A stretch of DNA of 64,000 nt from Thioclava nitratireducens (GTDB lineage: Bacteria; Pseudomonadota; Alphaproteobacteria; Rhodobacterales; Rhodobacteraceae), in assembly GCF_001940525.2 (NCBI RefSeq), contig NZ_CP019437.1, positions 1,152,501 to 1,216,500 of the forward strand, given 5' to 3'. Positions 28,670 to 38,212 of the stretch are shown in pieces. Every line of letters begins with the position of its first letter. The stretch's first letter is position 1. The notes below the pieces were generated by a model. The model worked only from the letters and a program-made list of their open reading frames with translations. It did no database searches and was not told the DNA's origin. Position numbers and translations under genes: made by a program.

Positions 28670-30214
28670 ATGCTCGCAACATTCATCATCGGCCTGCGCG
28701 AAGGGCTCGAGGCGGCGCTGATCGTCGGCATCATCGCGGCCTTTTTGCGCGCCCGGGGCGAGCGTCTGCACGAGATGTGGCTGGGCGTTGCTGCCGCGGT
28801 GGCGCTGTCGGTCGGCGTGGGGGGCGGTCTGGCGCTGATCGAGGCCGCGCTGCCGCAAAGCGCGCAGGAAAAGCTGGAATGCGTGATCGCCGCCGTTGCG
28901 GTCGTCTTCGTGACGCTGATGGTGCTGTGGATGACGCGCCACGCGGCGGGGCTGAAGGGCCAGATCGAGCGGGACGCCGACGCGGCGTTGGGGCAAGGGA
29001 GCCGGATCGCCCTGGCCGCGATGGCCTTCCTCGCCGTTTTGCGCGAAGGCTTTGAGACCGCGGTGTTCCTGCTCGCCACGATCTCGGGCGCGCAGACCGG
29101 ACATTGGGCGGGCCTCGGCGCGGCGCTTGGCCTCGCAGCCTCGGTCGCGCTCGGCTGGGCGATCGCGCAGGGCGGGATGCGGCTCAATCTGGGGCGTTTC
29201 TTCCGCTGGACCGGCGTGTTCCTGATCCTCGTTGCGGCGGGGCTGGTGCTGCAGACGCTGCGCTCGGCCCATGAGGCGGGCTGGTTGCTTGCGGGGCAGC
29301 AGCGCATTGCCGATCTGAACTGGCTCGTGGCCCCCGGCACAGTGCGCTCGGCGCTGATCACGGGTGTGCTCGGCATTCCCGCCGATCCGCGCCTGATCGA
29401 ACTGCTGGGCTGGATCGCCTATCTGGTCCCGGTCGCGGCGCTGACCTATTGGCCGCGTGCGCTGCGCCCCGATCCCCGCACGGCGCAATGGCTGCGCGGC
29501 TCTCTCGCGGTCGCCTTCGCGGCATTGGCCGTCGGCATCGCGGCGCTTTGGCCGCAGCCGCAGGTGACGCTGCCCGATCATGCGCCGCGTGGGCTTGAAG
29601 GAGATGTCGACACCTCCGCCGGACCCGATCTGCGTCTGCAGGGACACATGCTCGAAATGGGTGCGACCCGCGTCGATCTGACGGGCGCCGAAGCGACGCC
29701 GGAACGGCATCTGGGTCTCCCGTCCCTGCATCGCCAAGTGCAGAGCCAGACCGAGATCGCGGGCGCCCCCGGCGAGATCGATCTCGCCACGCTTGCGCAG
29801 CTCGCGGGTGGGCGGCTGCCGGTGGGCGTCAGCCCCGCGCGCAACCCCGGGCCCTTCGTGGCCGAATGGACGCGGCTGGAGCAAGTGACCGTCTGGACAG
29901 CGGGCGATGCGCTTCTCGATGCGCAGGGCCATAGCGCGGTGACGCTACGCCTGTCGGGCGGCGGATTGACTACGCCGCGCACGCTGCGCGTCGATTCAGC
30001 GCCCAGCGGTTCGGCCACCGGCGCCTGGGTCATGGCCCCTGCCGCCACGCAAGAGGCCGCGGATGCGCTGCGTGCGCTGCGCCGCGCCCGCATCGAGCAT
30101 CAGTTCTGGGCCCGAGAGTTGCCCGTGATCCTCTTCCTCATCGCGCTTGCGCTGGCAGCCTCCGCGCTCGCCCGTGCGCGCCCCGCACCGTTTTTCCCCG
30201 CCAGGTCCCTCTGA
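28670..30214 (+). CDS. efeU: FTR1-family iron permease EfeU, with C-terminal extension
   Basis: A 514-residue membrane protein. Two REGLE-type iron-binding motifs are present: REGLEAAL near the N-terminus and REGFETAV near residue 125. Seven helices fill the first 290 residues. A further 190-residue soluble, probably periplasmic part follows (about 300-485), with a last helix near the C-terminus; E. coli EfeU is only about 276 residues, so this is an enlarged form. First gene of an efeUOB operon; ferric iron import is the expected role. GAGGAG sets the start. Confidence 0.9.
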   Translation: MLATFIIGLREGLEAALIVGIIAAFLRARGERLHEMWLGVAAAVALSVGVGGGLALIEAALPQSAQEKLECVIAAVAVVFVTLMVLWMTRHAAGLKGQIERDADAALGQGSRIALAAMAFLAVLREGFETAVFLLATISGAQTGHWAGLGAALGLAASVALGWAIAQGGMRLNLGRFFRWTGVFLILVAAGLVLQTLRSAHEAGWLLAGQQRIADLNWLVAPGTVRSALITGVLGIPADPRLIELLGWIAYLVPVAALTYWPRALRPDPRTAQWLRGSLAVAFAALAVGIAALWPQPQVTLPDHAPRGLEGDVDTSAGPDLRLQGHMLEMGATRVDLTGAEATPERHLGLPSLHRQVQSQTEIAGAPGEIDLATLAQLAGGRLPVGVSPARNPGPFVAEWTRLEQVTVWTAGDALLDAQGHSAVTLRLSGGGLTTPRTLRVDSAPSGSATGAWVMAPAATQEAADALRALRRARIEHQFWARELPVILFLIALALAASALARARPAPFFPARSL

Positions 30215-30252
30215 CCAAGCCAATTCCGCAGAGCAAATACAGGAGCCTGACA

Positions 30253-31452
30253 ATGAACATGTCGCCCCGCGCGCGCCGCCGCGCTATTCCACTTCTCGCC
30301 GCAACCGCGCTCTTCGCGCAGCCCGCACTGGCCGATGCGCCCACGAATAACGGGGCCGCGCAGGTCGCGATCACGCTGACTGGCGAGAACGGCGGTGCCT
30401 GCGTTCTCGATCACGACAGCGCGGCGGCCGGGCCGATCACCTTTACGGTGACCAATGAATCCGCCCCCGCGATCTCCGAGCTGGAGCTGCTGTCGGACAG
30501 CCGTATCCTCGGCGAGAAAGAGAACCTCGCTCCCGGTCTGCCCGCATCGAGCTTCACCGTCACGCTCGACGGTGGCGACTATCGCATCTATTGCCCGGGC
30601 GCTGCCGAAGACACCGTGGCCTTCACCGTGACCGGCGAGAGCAAGCAGCGCGCGCAAAGCGCGATCGGCGATCTGCTGGACGAAGGCACCGCAGGCTACG
30701 CCAACTACGTCGAAGGCATGGTCGGCGCGATGGTGACCGCAAGCGAACGGCTCGCCGCGAAAGTGGACGAAGGCGACGTGGAGGGCGCGAAGGCGGCCTA
30801 TGCGCAGGCCCGTCCGTTCTACGAGCGGATCGAGCCCGACGTCGAAGGCTTCGTCCTTCCCGGCACCGACCCGACCGACAACTCGGGCAACCTCGATTAC
30901 CTGATCGACATGCGCGCCTCGAACCTCGACCCGGCGGTCGGCTGGCACGGCTTCCACGCGGTGGAGCGCGACCTGTTCGAGAAAGGCGAAATCACCGACG
31001 AGACCAAGGCCTATGCGGCGGAGCTGGTGAAGAACGTCAAGATGCTCGCCGATCTGTCCGGCGGGATCGAGTATCGTCCGGAAGATCTGGCGAACGGCGC
31101 GGCGGCCCTTCTGGAAGAGGTGCAAAGCGGCAAGATCAGCGGCGAGGAAGAGGCCTACAGCCATATCGACCTCGTGGACTTCGCGGCGAATATCGAAGGC
31201 GCGCATCAGGCGTTCGCCTTCCTCGAGCCGGGGCTGAAGCGGATCGACCCGGACGTGGCCGAGACCATCGCACAGCGCTTCGCGGATGTGCAGACGATGC
31301 TCGAAGACTACCGCGATCCCGACGCTCTGGGCGGCTACAAGATCTACGATGCCGAGCTGCGCAAATCGGACGCGGTGAAGCTGAGCCGCGCGATCCAGAT
31401 GCTGCAGGAGCCGCTGTCGCGGATCGCCGAAAAAGTCGCCACGGCAAGCTGA
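30253..31452 (+). CDS. efeO: EfeO: cupredoxin plus M75 peptidase-like iron-binding protein
   Basis: A 399-residue periplasmic protein: signal peptide (to about ALA-DA near residue 25), a cupredoxin-like domain (about 35-125, with two Cys in GGACVLDHD and RIYCPG), then a helical M75 imelysin domain (about 135-395) with the HxxE motif in GFHAVERDLF. EfeO hands iron to EfeU. AGGAG seven bases before the first ATG sets the start. Lies 38 bases after efeU. Confidence 0.93.
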   Translation: MNMSPRARRRAIPLLAATALFAQPALADAPTNNGAAQVAITLTGENGGACVLDHDSAAAGPITFTVTNESAPAISELELLSDSRILGEKENLAPGLPASSFTVTLDGGDYRIYCPGAAEDTVAFTVTGESKQRAQSAIGDLLDEGTAGYANYVEGMVGAMVTASERLAAKVDEGDVEGAKAAYAQARPFYERIEPDVEGFVLPGTDPTDNSGNLDYLIDMRASNLDPAVGWHGFHAVERDLFEKGEITDETKAYAAELVKNVKMLADLSGGIEYRPEDLANGAAALLEEVQSGKISGEEEAYSHIDLVDFAANIEGAHQAFAFLEPGLKRIDPDVAETIAQRFADVQTMLEDYRDPDALGGYKIYDAELRKSDAVKLSRAIQMLQEPLSRIAEKVATAS

Positions 31453-31469
31453 AGACGAAGGAGGCCATG

Positions 31470-32726
31470 ATGCGCGGGCAAGACGATAAACCGGCAGGAC
31501 TGTCACGGCGTGGGCTGTTTCTGGGCGCGGCAGCGCTTGGCGGCACCTTCGCCACGGCGGGGCAGGCGGCGGAGACCGGCAAGGTCGCGCCCGACGCCAT
31601 GCCCGACCCGGACCAGAGGCGCTACGCCTTTTACGGGACCGGGCCGCAGGCCGGGATCTCCACGCCGCCGCAGCAGCATCTGATGGCCATGGCCTTCGAC
31701 CTGACCGGGACCGATCCGCGCGCGCTGCAAGTGCTGCTCGCGCGCTGGTCGGCCTCGATCGGGCTGATGATGGAAGGGCAGCCGGTCGGCCCGGTCGAGC
31801 CCGACCGCGCCGCGGCGACCGCGCTCGAGACCGGCGAGGCGCTCGGTCTTGGCCCGGCGGGGCTGACGGTGACGGTGGGTCTTGGTCCGCGCGTCTTCTC
31901 CACGGAGATGGGGCTGGCGGCGAAGGCCCCGCCGCATCTGCGGCCGCTCGCCGATCTGCCCTCGGACGCGCTGCGTCCCGAGATCAGCGGCGGCGATCTC
32001 TCGCTGCAGGCATGCGCCGACGATCCGCAGGTCGCCTATCACGCGGTGCGCATTCTCGCGCGGATCGCGAAACGCACTGGCGCCGCGACGGTGCGCTGGA
32101 CACAACTCGGCTTCGGGCGCGCCTCGGCCGGGGCAGGGCAGGAGACGCCGCGCAATCTCTTTGGCTATCGCGACGGCACCCGCAACATCACCACGCCCGA
32201 GCAACTCGCGCAGCATGTCTGGGCCAATGACGGGCCCGAATGGCAGCATGGCGGCACCTATCAGGTGATGCGCCGGATCGAGATGCATATCGAGAACTGG
32301 GACAACGCGCAGGTCAGCCACCAGAACGATGTCTTCGGGCGGCACAAGCTCACAGGCGCGCCGCTGACTGGCACGGATGAATTCGACACGCCTGACTTCA
32401 AGGCGAAGAACGCGCAAGGCGAGCCGGTAATCCCGAGGCATGCGCATATCCGGCTCGCGGCGCATGAGACCAATGAAGGCATCCGCATCCTGCGGCGCGG
32501 CTACAACTTCACCGGCGGTCTGAACGCGGTCGGGCGGCTCGATGCGGGGCTGTTCTTCATCAGCTACCAGAACGATCCTGCGCATTTCGAGGCGTTGCAA
32601 CGGCGGCTCGGCGCGTCGGATCTGCTGAACGAATACATTTCCCACACCGGATCAGGGCTGTTCTGGGTGCCGCCCGCAGCGCAGAAAGGCTCCTATATCG
32701 GCGCGCCGCTTTTCGCTGGGGTCTAA
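31470..32726 (+). CDS. efeB: EfeB: Tat-exported DyP-type heme peroxidase
   Basis: A 418-residue protein with a twin-arginine signal (LSRRGLFLGAAALGG, cleaved after about GQA). The distal Asp lies in FGYRDGTRN and the heme-ligand region in IRLAAHETNEGIRILRRGYNF, as in DyP peroxidases. With EfeU and EfeO it forms the ferrous/ferric uptake system; EfeB is thought to oxidise iron or release it from heme. The second of two adjacent ATGs is preferred, five bases after AAGGAGG. Confidence 0.93.
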   Translation: MRGQDDKPAGLSRRGLFLGAAALGGTFATAGQAAETGKVAPDAMPDPDQRRYAFYGTGPQAGISTPPQQHLMAMAFDLTGTDPRALQVLLARWSASIGLMMEGQPVGPVEPDRAAATALETGEALGLGPAGLTVTVGLGPRVFSTEMGLAAKAPPHLRPLADLPSDALRPEISGGDLSLQACADDPQVAYHAVRILARIAKRTGAATVRWTQLGFGRASAGAGQETPRNLFGYRDGTRNITTPEQLAQHVWANDGPEWQHGGTYQVMRRIEMHIENWDNAQVSHQNDVFGRHKLTGAPLTGTDEFDTPDFKAKNAQGEPVIPRHAHIRLAAHETNEGIRILRRGYNFTGGLNAVGRLDAGLFFISYQNDPAHFEALQRRLGASDLLNEYISHTGSGLFWVPPAAQKGSYIGAPLFAGV

Positions 32727-32875
32727 GCCCCGGAGGCGATCCGGCGGTGACTCCTTTGCGCGCCGTCGTCGCGGCGGTGTGCAGTTGGGTCTGTATCGGG
32801 GTCTCCGCCCAACCCGGATTGCCCGAGCAGATCGCGTCGGCCCATTCCGAAGATCCGTTTGGTCGCTATCAGCTC

Positions 32876-33988
32876 TCAGTGTAGCCGCGCGATCGAGCGG
32901 TCGACCATTGCCTGCGTGATCAGGTTGGTGTCGCCGCTGCGTCGGAACCAGCGCATGTTGCTGCGTCCGATCCCTTCCACGATCGTTCCCGCCGGCAGCG
33001 AGACATCGGGCGCCAGCAGCGTATCGGTCAAGTGGCAGTCAGGCGACACCGATCCTTTCGCCGTCAGCGCAGAGCGCCGACCGACCCCGATGACGCCCGG
33101 AGGCACATCGAGATGCAGGCAGCTCAGCGGCGGACTGCCGCGCGTCGTGGTTCCCTGCGGTGCCGCGAAATCGAGAAGCGCGGAGCGATAATCGTCGAGC
33201 GTGTCGATATCTCGCCAATAGGCTTCGCGGCCGTTGTCGCCGCGTGGCAGGCGGTAGGCTTGCAGGGCCTTCTCGCGCAGTGCGATTTCCAGCAGATCGG
33301 CCCCGATCGAAATGTCGAAACGTCCCAGCGCCAGTTTCGGCAATTCCTCGCGGAGCCACGCGGTCTTGAACAGGTAAATGCCGGTGGCGACCAGGCTTCG
33401 CCCTGAACTGCCGTCGATCTCGGCAGGCGAACTCGGGCGGTGGGTGAGCGCGCTGACATGGCCATCTTGCGCGACCTCAAGCACCGAGTGATGCTCCGCG
33501 TCCGAAGACGCGAGGGTCGCGGCGACCAGTGTCGCGGGCGCATCGCTCAGGCGGTGGCGCTGGATGAACGGACGCAGATCGATGTCGCAAATCTGATCGG
33601 CAGGCATCACCAGAATGTCGTTAACGCCTTCGCGCTCCAGTAGGTTCAGATTGGCGAGAAGCGCATGGGCCGTGCCGCGATAGCCGCCGCGCGAAAGCCG
33701 CGTCGCGTCGCGGATCAGCAGCCCGTCGGGGAAGCTGTCCGCCCATCGGGCGTGCAGGTGCCGGATCAACGGCGCGGGCCGGTACTGGGTGGCGATGATG
33801 GCGCGCGTGAACCCTGCGGCGTGCAACGAGGCAAGGGTGAAATCCACCAGTCGCAGGCCGCCAGCGCCAAAGGGCAGGGCAGGCTTGCACATGTTCTCGG
33901 TCAGCTCGTAGAGACGCTTCCCGCGCCCGCCGGCCAAGACCACTGGAAGACAACCGTTCAATAAATTGGGCCGTTTTTGAGTCAGCAT
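32876..33988 (-). CDS. Short GlgC-like sugar-1-phosphate nucleotidyltransferase
   Basis: A 370-residue protein. The N-terminal signature LAGGRGKRLYELTENMCKP with RLVDFTLASL and later GYRGTAHALLANL is that of ADP-glucose pyrophosphorylase, with the metal Asp kept in MPADQICDID. It is about 50 residues shorter than usual GlgC (about 420) and its C-terminal left-handed beta-helix is reduced, so regulation or substrate may differ. Last gene after glgX-treZ-treY on the minus strand but separated by 220 AT-richer bases, so it may have its own promoter. AGGAG precedes the ATG. Likely makes a nucleotide sugar for glycogen; not certain. Confidence 0.75.
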   Translation of the reverse strand: MLTQKRPNLLNGCLPVVLAGGRGKRLYELTENMCKPALPFGAGGLRLVDFTLASLHAAGFTRAIIATQYRPAPLIRHLHARWADSFPDGLLIRDATRLSRGGYRGTAHALLANLNLLEREGVNDILVMPADQICDIDLRPFIQRHRLSDAPATLVAATLASSDAEHHSVLEVAQDGHVSALTHRPSSPAEIDGSSGRSLVATGIYLFKTAWLREELPKLALGRFDISIGADLLEIALREKALQAYRLPRGDNGREAYWRDIDTLDDYRSALLDFAAPQGTTTRGSPPLSCLHLDVPPGVIGVGRRSALTAKGSVSPDCHLTDTLLAPDVSLPAGTIVEGIGRSNMRWFRRSGDTNLITQAMVDRSIARLH

Positions 33989-34208
33989 CAGAGCTCCTCC
34001 CCGTGACGCTGCGACATTCAAAAGTTTAACGCTTTTCATGAATAAAAGCCACAAATCGGGGCCGCGGTTCCCGGTTTTCCGCCGCTTCGCGGTAAGATTT
34101 TCGCGCAAGTTTTTTTACTATTTCGAGCGGTGCCCGATAACCCTTTGAGTCTAGGGGGAGGTCTCGCGCGATGTGTCAAAAGCCGGTCGGATCGATCCCG
34201 CCGGTCGG

Positions 34209-36485
34209 TCAGCCGGGTGGCGGAAAGCGGAGGGTCCCAGAGGCGTCCGCAGCGCTCGAATCGGAAATCTCGAACAGCACGCCGTCACGAAGGTCGGTGA
34301 GGTCGCGGCAGAATCGGAGCGTGATCTCGCGCCCGTCCGAGCGACGGGTGAGCGTGAAGACCCCATTGCGCTCCGAGGCTTCGGCTGCGCCCGAGCGGAA
34401 CACCTCCGCCGCCGCTCTGCGTAAACTCAGCAGCTGGCGGGTGGCCTCTGACTTGCTCCGCTCGAAAGGCGTCAGCGTCTCCGGCAGGGCGAAGGGACGG
34501 CGGTTGTCGGGGTCGGTCAATTCGTAGAGCGCCCGCTCCCCGCGCTGATAGATGTCGGGCATGCCCGGAAGCATCATCTTGAGCGCCAGTTGCAGCAGCG
34601 ACAAGCGTTTCCCCGTCGCGATCAGACGCGCGAGTTCTGCTGGGGGCTGCGCCTCCCACGCCGCGCAAATCCGGCGGGCGGCGTCCAAGGCGGTTTCTTC
34701 GGCCTCGATGTCGGGGAAGGACCAGCGCGTGATCTCTCCGCCTTCGCGCAGTGCCTTTCGGAGGTGCTCTGTAAGGCGTTCGGACAGCTCCGGTCCGGGG
34801 GCGGGGTCGTCCCAGATTCCCGAGAGGCTCTGCGTGGCGTACCAGACGAAGCCGGGGGCTGCAGGTGCGGCCGCCTGCATCGCGACATCGAACAAAGCGG
34901 CGAAAGTCTCGGGACGATGCGAGATCGCCGCGACGCGCATCCGCGTATCCTCGCCCCGTTTCGTGTCATGGCTGGAGGTGAGTGTCAGGCCGCCGAAGCG
35001 TTGTCCCTGCGCACTCGCAAACCAGTCATTGAGCCCTTCGGCGTCCAGAACCGGCATATCCGGCTCCGCGCCCACTTCGTTCGCGGCGAGGTAGCGCGTG
35101 TGCCGGAAAAAGGCGGTGTCCTCCTGCGCCTTCGCCACCACCGCACCCGTGACCTGCTGGAAGCGTATGCGAAACTTGCGGCTCGCCTTATCCGTGCCGC
35201 CCAACAGAAGCCCCGCGAGCAGATCGAGCGCCTCGCGCTGCGGCAGAGTCTCCGCGGCCGCTGCCACGGTCCTTTCGATCACCGCGCGATCCTCGGACGA
35301 GGCGGGCGGCGCGGTGATATAGGTCCGATAGCGCGGGAAGTGGATCAGCAACGCCAGCATCGCGTCGCGCAGCGTCTCGGCGTCGGGCGGGTCGAGGAGG
35401 TCCACCGCGAGCGCCGCCTGCGCGAGGTCGATCAGTTGGTGCAGTTCGGCGGCGAGGTCCTCGGGGATCACCTGCGCGCGGGCTTCCCGGCACAGCGTCT
35501 CGTAATCGTCGCAGCCACCGGTGCGATCGCGCCAAAGCGTGTCGAGCCGTTCGAACCCATCGGGCGCGGTGAGCACGCGGCAAATCTGGCGCCCCGCCTC
35601 GTAACCCGTGGTGCCATCGGTCTGCCATTCGGCGGGCATCGCCTCGTCGCCGGTCAGGATTTTCTCCACCCAGATCGGCACTGCGTCGCCCACAGTCCGG
35701 CGCAGCCGTTCGAGATAGGTGAAGGGATCGGCGAGCCCGTCGATATGGTCGATCCGCAGCCCGTGGGCGAGCCCCTCGCGCACCAGCCGCGCCGGCAATT
35801 CGGTCATCGCGTCGAAGACGGCGGGGTCTTCGACGCGCATCCCGATCAGACCGGTGACATTGAAGAAGCGCCTATGCGAGAGCGCGCCGCGTTCGCGCGT
35901 CCAGTCGCGCAGCTGCCAATGCTGGTGCGTCAGCACGGAGGCCACGTCGCCCAGCGTTGCCGTCCCGGGGGCGAGCGGGAGCCATCCGCCCTCCCATTCC
36001 ACCGCGCCGCCGTGATCCTCGGTAAGCCGCAGCTTGCCTGCCGCCAGCATGTCGTCGAGCGGCTCGGGCAGGAAGGGCAGGATCAGCTTCTGGGACCAGT
36101 CGATCGCGAAGTATTCAGCATATGCGCTGTCGGGGCCGTGGCGCATCGCATCGCGTATCCACGGATTGTCGAGCGAGAGTGCCGTGTGGTTCGGCACCAG
36201 GTCGAGCACGACGCCCAGCCCCCGCGCCTGCGCAGCCTCCGACAGGTCGCGAAACCCTGCCTCGCCGCCGAGGACCGGGTCGATCTCCTGCGGGTTGGCG
36301 ACGTCGTAGCCGTGGGTGGAGCCTTCCGTCGCGGTGAAGATCGGCGAGAGGTAGAGGTGGCTCACGCCCAGGTCTGCGAGATAGGGCAGAAAGGATTTCG
36401 CCGTCGCGAAATCTATGCCGTTTCGCAGTTGCAGCCGGTAGGTGGCGATCATCGGATGAGTGGCGGCGGGCTCCTCGGACGGCAT
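34209..36485 (-). CDS. treY: Maltooligosyl trehalose synthase
   Basis: A 758-residue GH13 enzyme. ATYRLQLRNGIDFATAKSFLPYLADLGVSHLYLSPI is the TreY N-terminus; GVVLDLVPNHTAL, GLRIDHIDGLADP (nucleophile Asp region) and WVEKILTGDE (acid Glu) are the catalytic blocks. It isomerises the reducing end of a maltooligosaccharide to trehalose. Its ATG shares one base with the treZ stop (TGATG). Works with TreZ and GlgX to turn glycogen into trehalose. Confidence 0.95.
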   Translation of the reverse strand: MPSEEPAATHPMIATYRLQLRNGIDFATAKSFLPYLADLGVSHLYLSPIFTATEGSTHGYDVANPQEIDPVLGGEAGFRDLSEAAQARGLGVVLDLVPNHTALSLDNPWIRDAMRHGPDSAYAEYFAIDWSQKLILPFLPEPLDDMLAAGKLRLTEDHGGAVEWEGGWLPLAPGTATLGDVASVLTHQHWQLRDWTRERGALSHRRFFNVTGLIGMRVEDPAVFDAMTELPARLVREGLAHGLRIDHIDGLADPFTYLERLRRTVGDAVPIWVEKILTGDEAMPAEWQTDGTTGYEAGRQICRVLTAPDGFERLDTLWRDRTGGCDDYETLCREARAQVIPEDLAAELHQLIDLAQAALAVDLLDPPDAETLRDAMLALLIHFPRYRTYITAPPASSEDRAVIERTVAAAAETLPQREALDLLAGLLLGGTDKASRKFRIRFQQVTGAVVAKAQEDTAFFRHTRYLAANEVGAEPDMPVLDAEGLNDWFASAQGQRFGGLTLTSSHDTKRGEDTRMRVAAISHRPETFAALFDVAMQAAAPAAPGFVWYATQSLSGIWDDPAPGPELSERLTEHLRKALREGGEITRWSFPDIEAEETALDAARRICAAWEAQPPAELARLIATGKRLSLLQLALKMMLPGMPDIYQRGERALYELTDPDNRRPFALPETLTPFERSKSEATRQLLSLRRAAAEVFRSGAAEASERNGVFTLTRRSDGREITLRFCRDLTDLRDGVLFEISDSSAADASGTLRFPPPG

Positions 36486-38212
36486 CAATCAATCCTCACA
36501 TCAATGGCGAAGGCGTCCCGACGCGGGTCGCCCATGGAAAACAGCGCGGTGTCCCGGCGCGCGGCGTTGGATGCGGGCGCGCCGAGGCTAACCAGAATGT
36601 CGAGCGTCCCGGCGCCGAATGGCCAGCGCGCATGGAAGGCTTTCAGTCCGTGGCGCGTGACCTCGCCGGGCCCGCGCTTGCCACTGCGCAGAAGCGGCAG
36701 CAGATGCCTCCGGCGCAGGCTCAGAAGTTCGCGCGTCAGCCGCAACCACTCCCGCGTGCGCCGCCTGGTGTCACCGTAAGGATAGCACAGGCGCGGCGTG
36801 TCAGGAGAGGCGGGGTCGATCATCGCGCTCGTGTCATAGCCGAGGCCTTGCAGCTCTTTCGTTCGGCCTTCGCGCAGCGCGGCGACGGCGTGTTTCGGCG
36901 GGTCTGCGAAGAAGGGGAAGGGCGCTGTGGAGCCGACCTCCTCGCCCATGAACAGCATCGGCGTGAAGGGCATCAGCAGTATCAGCGCATGGCTCACCGC
37001 ACCCGCCTTGTCGCCGATCAGGCTCAGGAGGCGTTCGCCCTTGGGGCGGTTGCCTGCCTGGTCATGGGTGAGGTTGGCATTCACGAATGCGGACCAAGGC
37101 AGATGAGCAGCGGGCGCGCCACGAGCTTTCGTCCCGTCGGCCCGCGTCTGACCTTCCTCGACCTGGCCCAGCGTCATTGCGCGTGCCAGATCACCGAACG
37201 GGTCAGCGGCATGGGCCTTGTAGTAGCCCTGCGTCTCGCCGGTCAGCGCGACATGCAGCGCATTATGCCAATCGTCGTTCCATTGCGCATCGTAACCGGC
37301 CTCGCGCAGATCGGGGAGGTTGCGCTCGTCCTCGAGGATCAGGTGGATCGGGCGTTCGCGCTCCTTCGCGCGGATCGTTTGCAGAAGCTCAAACAGGAAA
37401 TGCGGCTCGGACGGATCCCGGATCGCATGGACTGCATCGAGCCGCAGCCCGTCGAGGCGGTATTCGTCGATCCATCCCGTCGCCATGTCGCGCAGCAGCG
37501 CGCGCAGTTCGGGCCGGGTGAAGTCGATCGCATCTCCCCAAGGCGTAGCTTCCCCTCCGAAGGCTTCGGGCGCGTAAGAATGGAGGTAATTTCCGAACGG
37601 GCCGAAGTGGTTCAGCACCAAGTCGAGGATTACCACGATCCCGTTGCTTTGGGCTGCGCGTATGAACGCCCGCATCTCATCGGGCGAGCCATAGGCGGGA
37701 TGCGGGGCGCGCAGGAGCACCCCGTCATAGCCCCAGCCATACGCGCCGTGGAAGTGCGACACCGGCATGATCTCGATGCCCGTGATGCCGAGGTCGGCCA
37801 GTTCGGGCAGGCGTTCCGCAGCGGCGGCAAAGGTGCCTTCGGGGGTGAAGGTGCCGATATGAATTTCGAGGATCACCGCCTCGTCCCATGGGCGCCCGTG
37901 CCACGGGGCGCCCCAGTCGAAGGCCTCCGGGTCGTGGGTCAGCGAGGGCCCGTGAACATCGCCTTGCTGGAGTCGCGCGGCGGGGTCGGGGTAGTCGGTG
38001 CCGTCGAGGCGGAACGTGTAGGATAGGCCGTCGCGCGCCGGGATCGAGGCCTGCCAGCCGCCGTTTCCGACCGGTGCCATGTCATGCGCGGTCCCGTCCA
38101 GCATCAGTTCTGCGCGCTCTGCCGCAGGGGCCCCGATGGCGAAGTCCCACGACCCGCCTGTTCCGGGATGCGCGCCCCAGCGCAGGTGCAGGGGATCGCT
38201 CGCCTCTCTCAC
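36485..38212 (-). CDS. treZ: Maltooligosyl trehalose trehalohydrolase
   Basis: A 575-residue GH13 enzyme: N-terminal CBM48-like domain (about 5-95), barrel with IEIMPVSHFHGAYGWGYDGV, VILDLVLNHFGPFGNYL, DGLRLDAVHAI (nucleophile) and LILEDERN (acid). It cuts trehalose from the end made by TreY. The start is a GTG that overlaps the glgX stop (GTGA); frame upstream of it is antisense noise. Normal TreZ length. Confidence 0.93.
   Translation of the reverse strand: MREASDPLHLRWGAHPGTGGSWDFAIGAPAAERAELMLDGTAHDMAPVGNGGWQASIPARDGLSYTFRLDGTDYPDPAARLQQGDVHGPSLTHDPEAFDWGAPWHGRPWDEAVILEIHIGTFTPEGTFAAAAERLPELADLGITGIEIMPVSHFHGAYGWGYDGVLLRAPHPAYGSPDEMRAFIRAAQSNGIVVILDLVLNHFGPFGNYLHSYAPEAFGGEATPWGDAIDFTRPELRALLRDMATGWIDEYRLDGLRLDAVHAIRDPSEPHFLFELLQTIRAKERERPIHLILEDERNLPDLREAGYDAQWNDDWHNALHVALTGETQGYYKAHAADPFGDLARAMTLGQVEEGQTRADGTKARGAPAAHLPWSAFVNANLTHDQAGNRPKGERLLSLIGDKAGAVSHALILLMPFTPMLFMGEEVGSTAPFPFFADPPKHAVAALREGRTKELQGLGYDTSAMIDPASPDTPRLCYPYGDTRRRTREWLRLTRELLSLRRRHLLPLLRSGKRGPGEVTRHGLKAFHARWPFGAGTLDILVSLGAPASNAARRDTALFSMGDPRRDAFAIDVRID

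Noticed and set aside
34590..36779. 729-codon plus-strand frame opposite treY
   Set aside because: Antisense to treY; no recognisable domain and Arg/Gln-rich bias.
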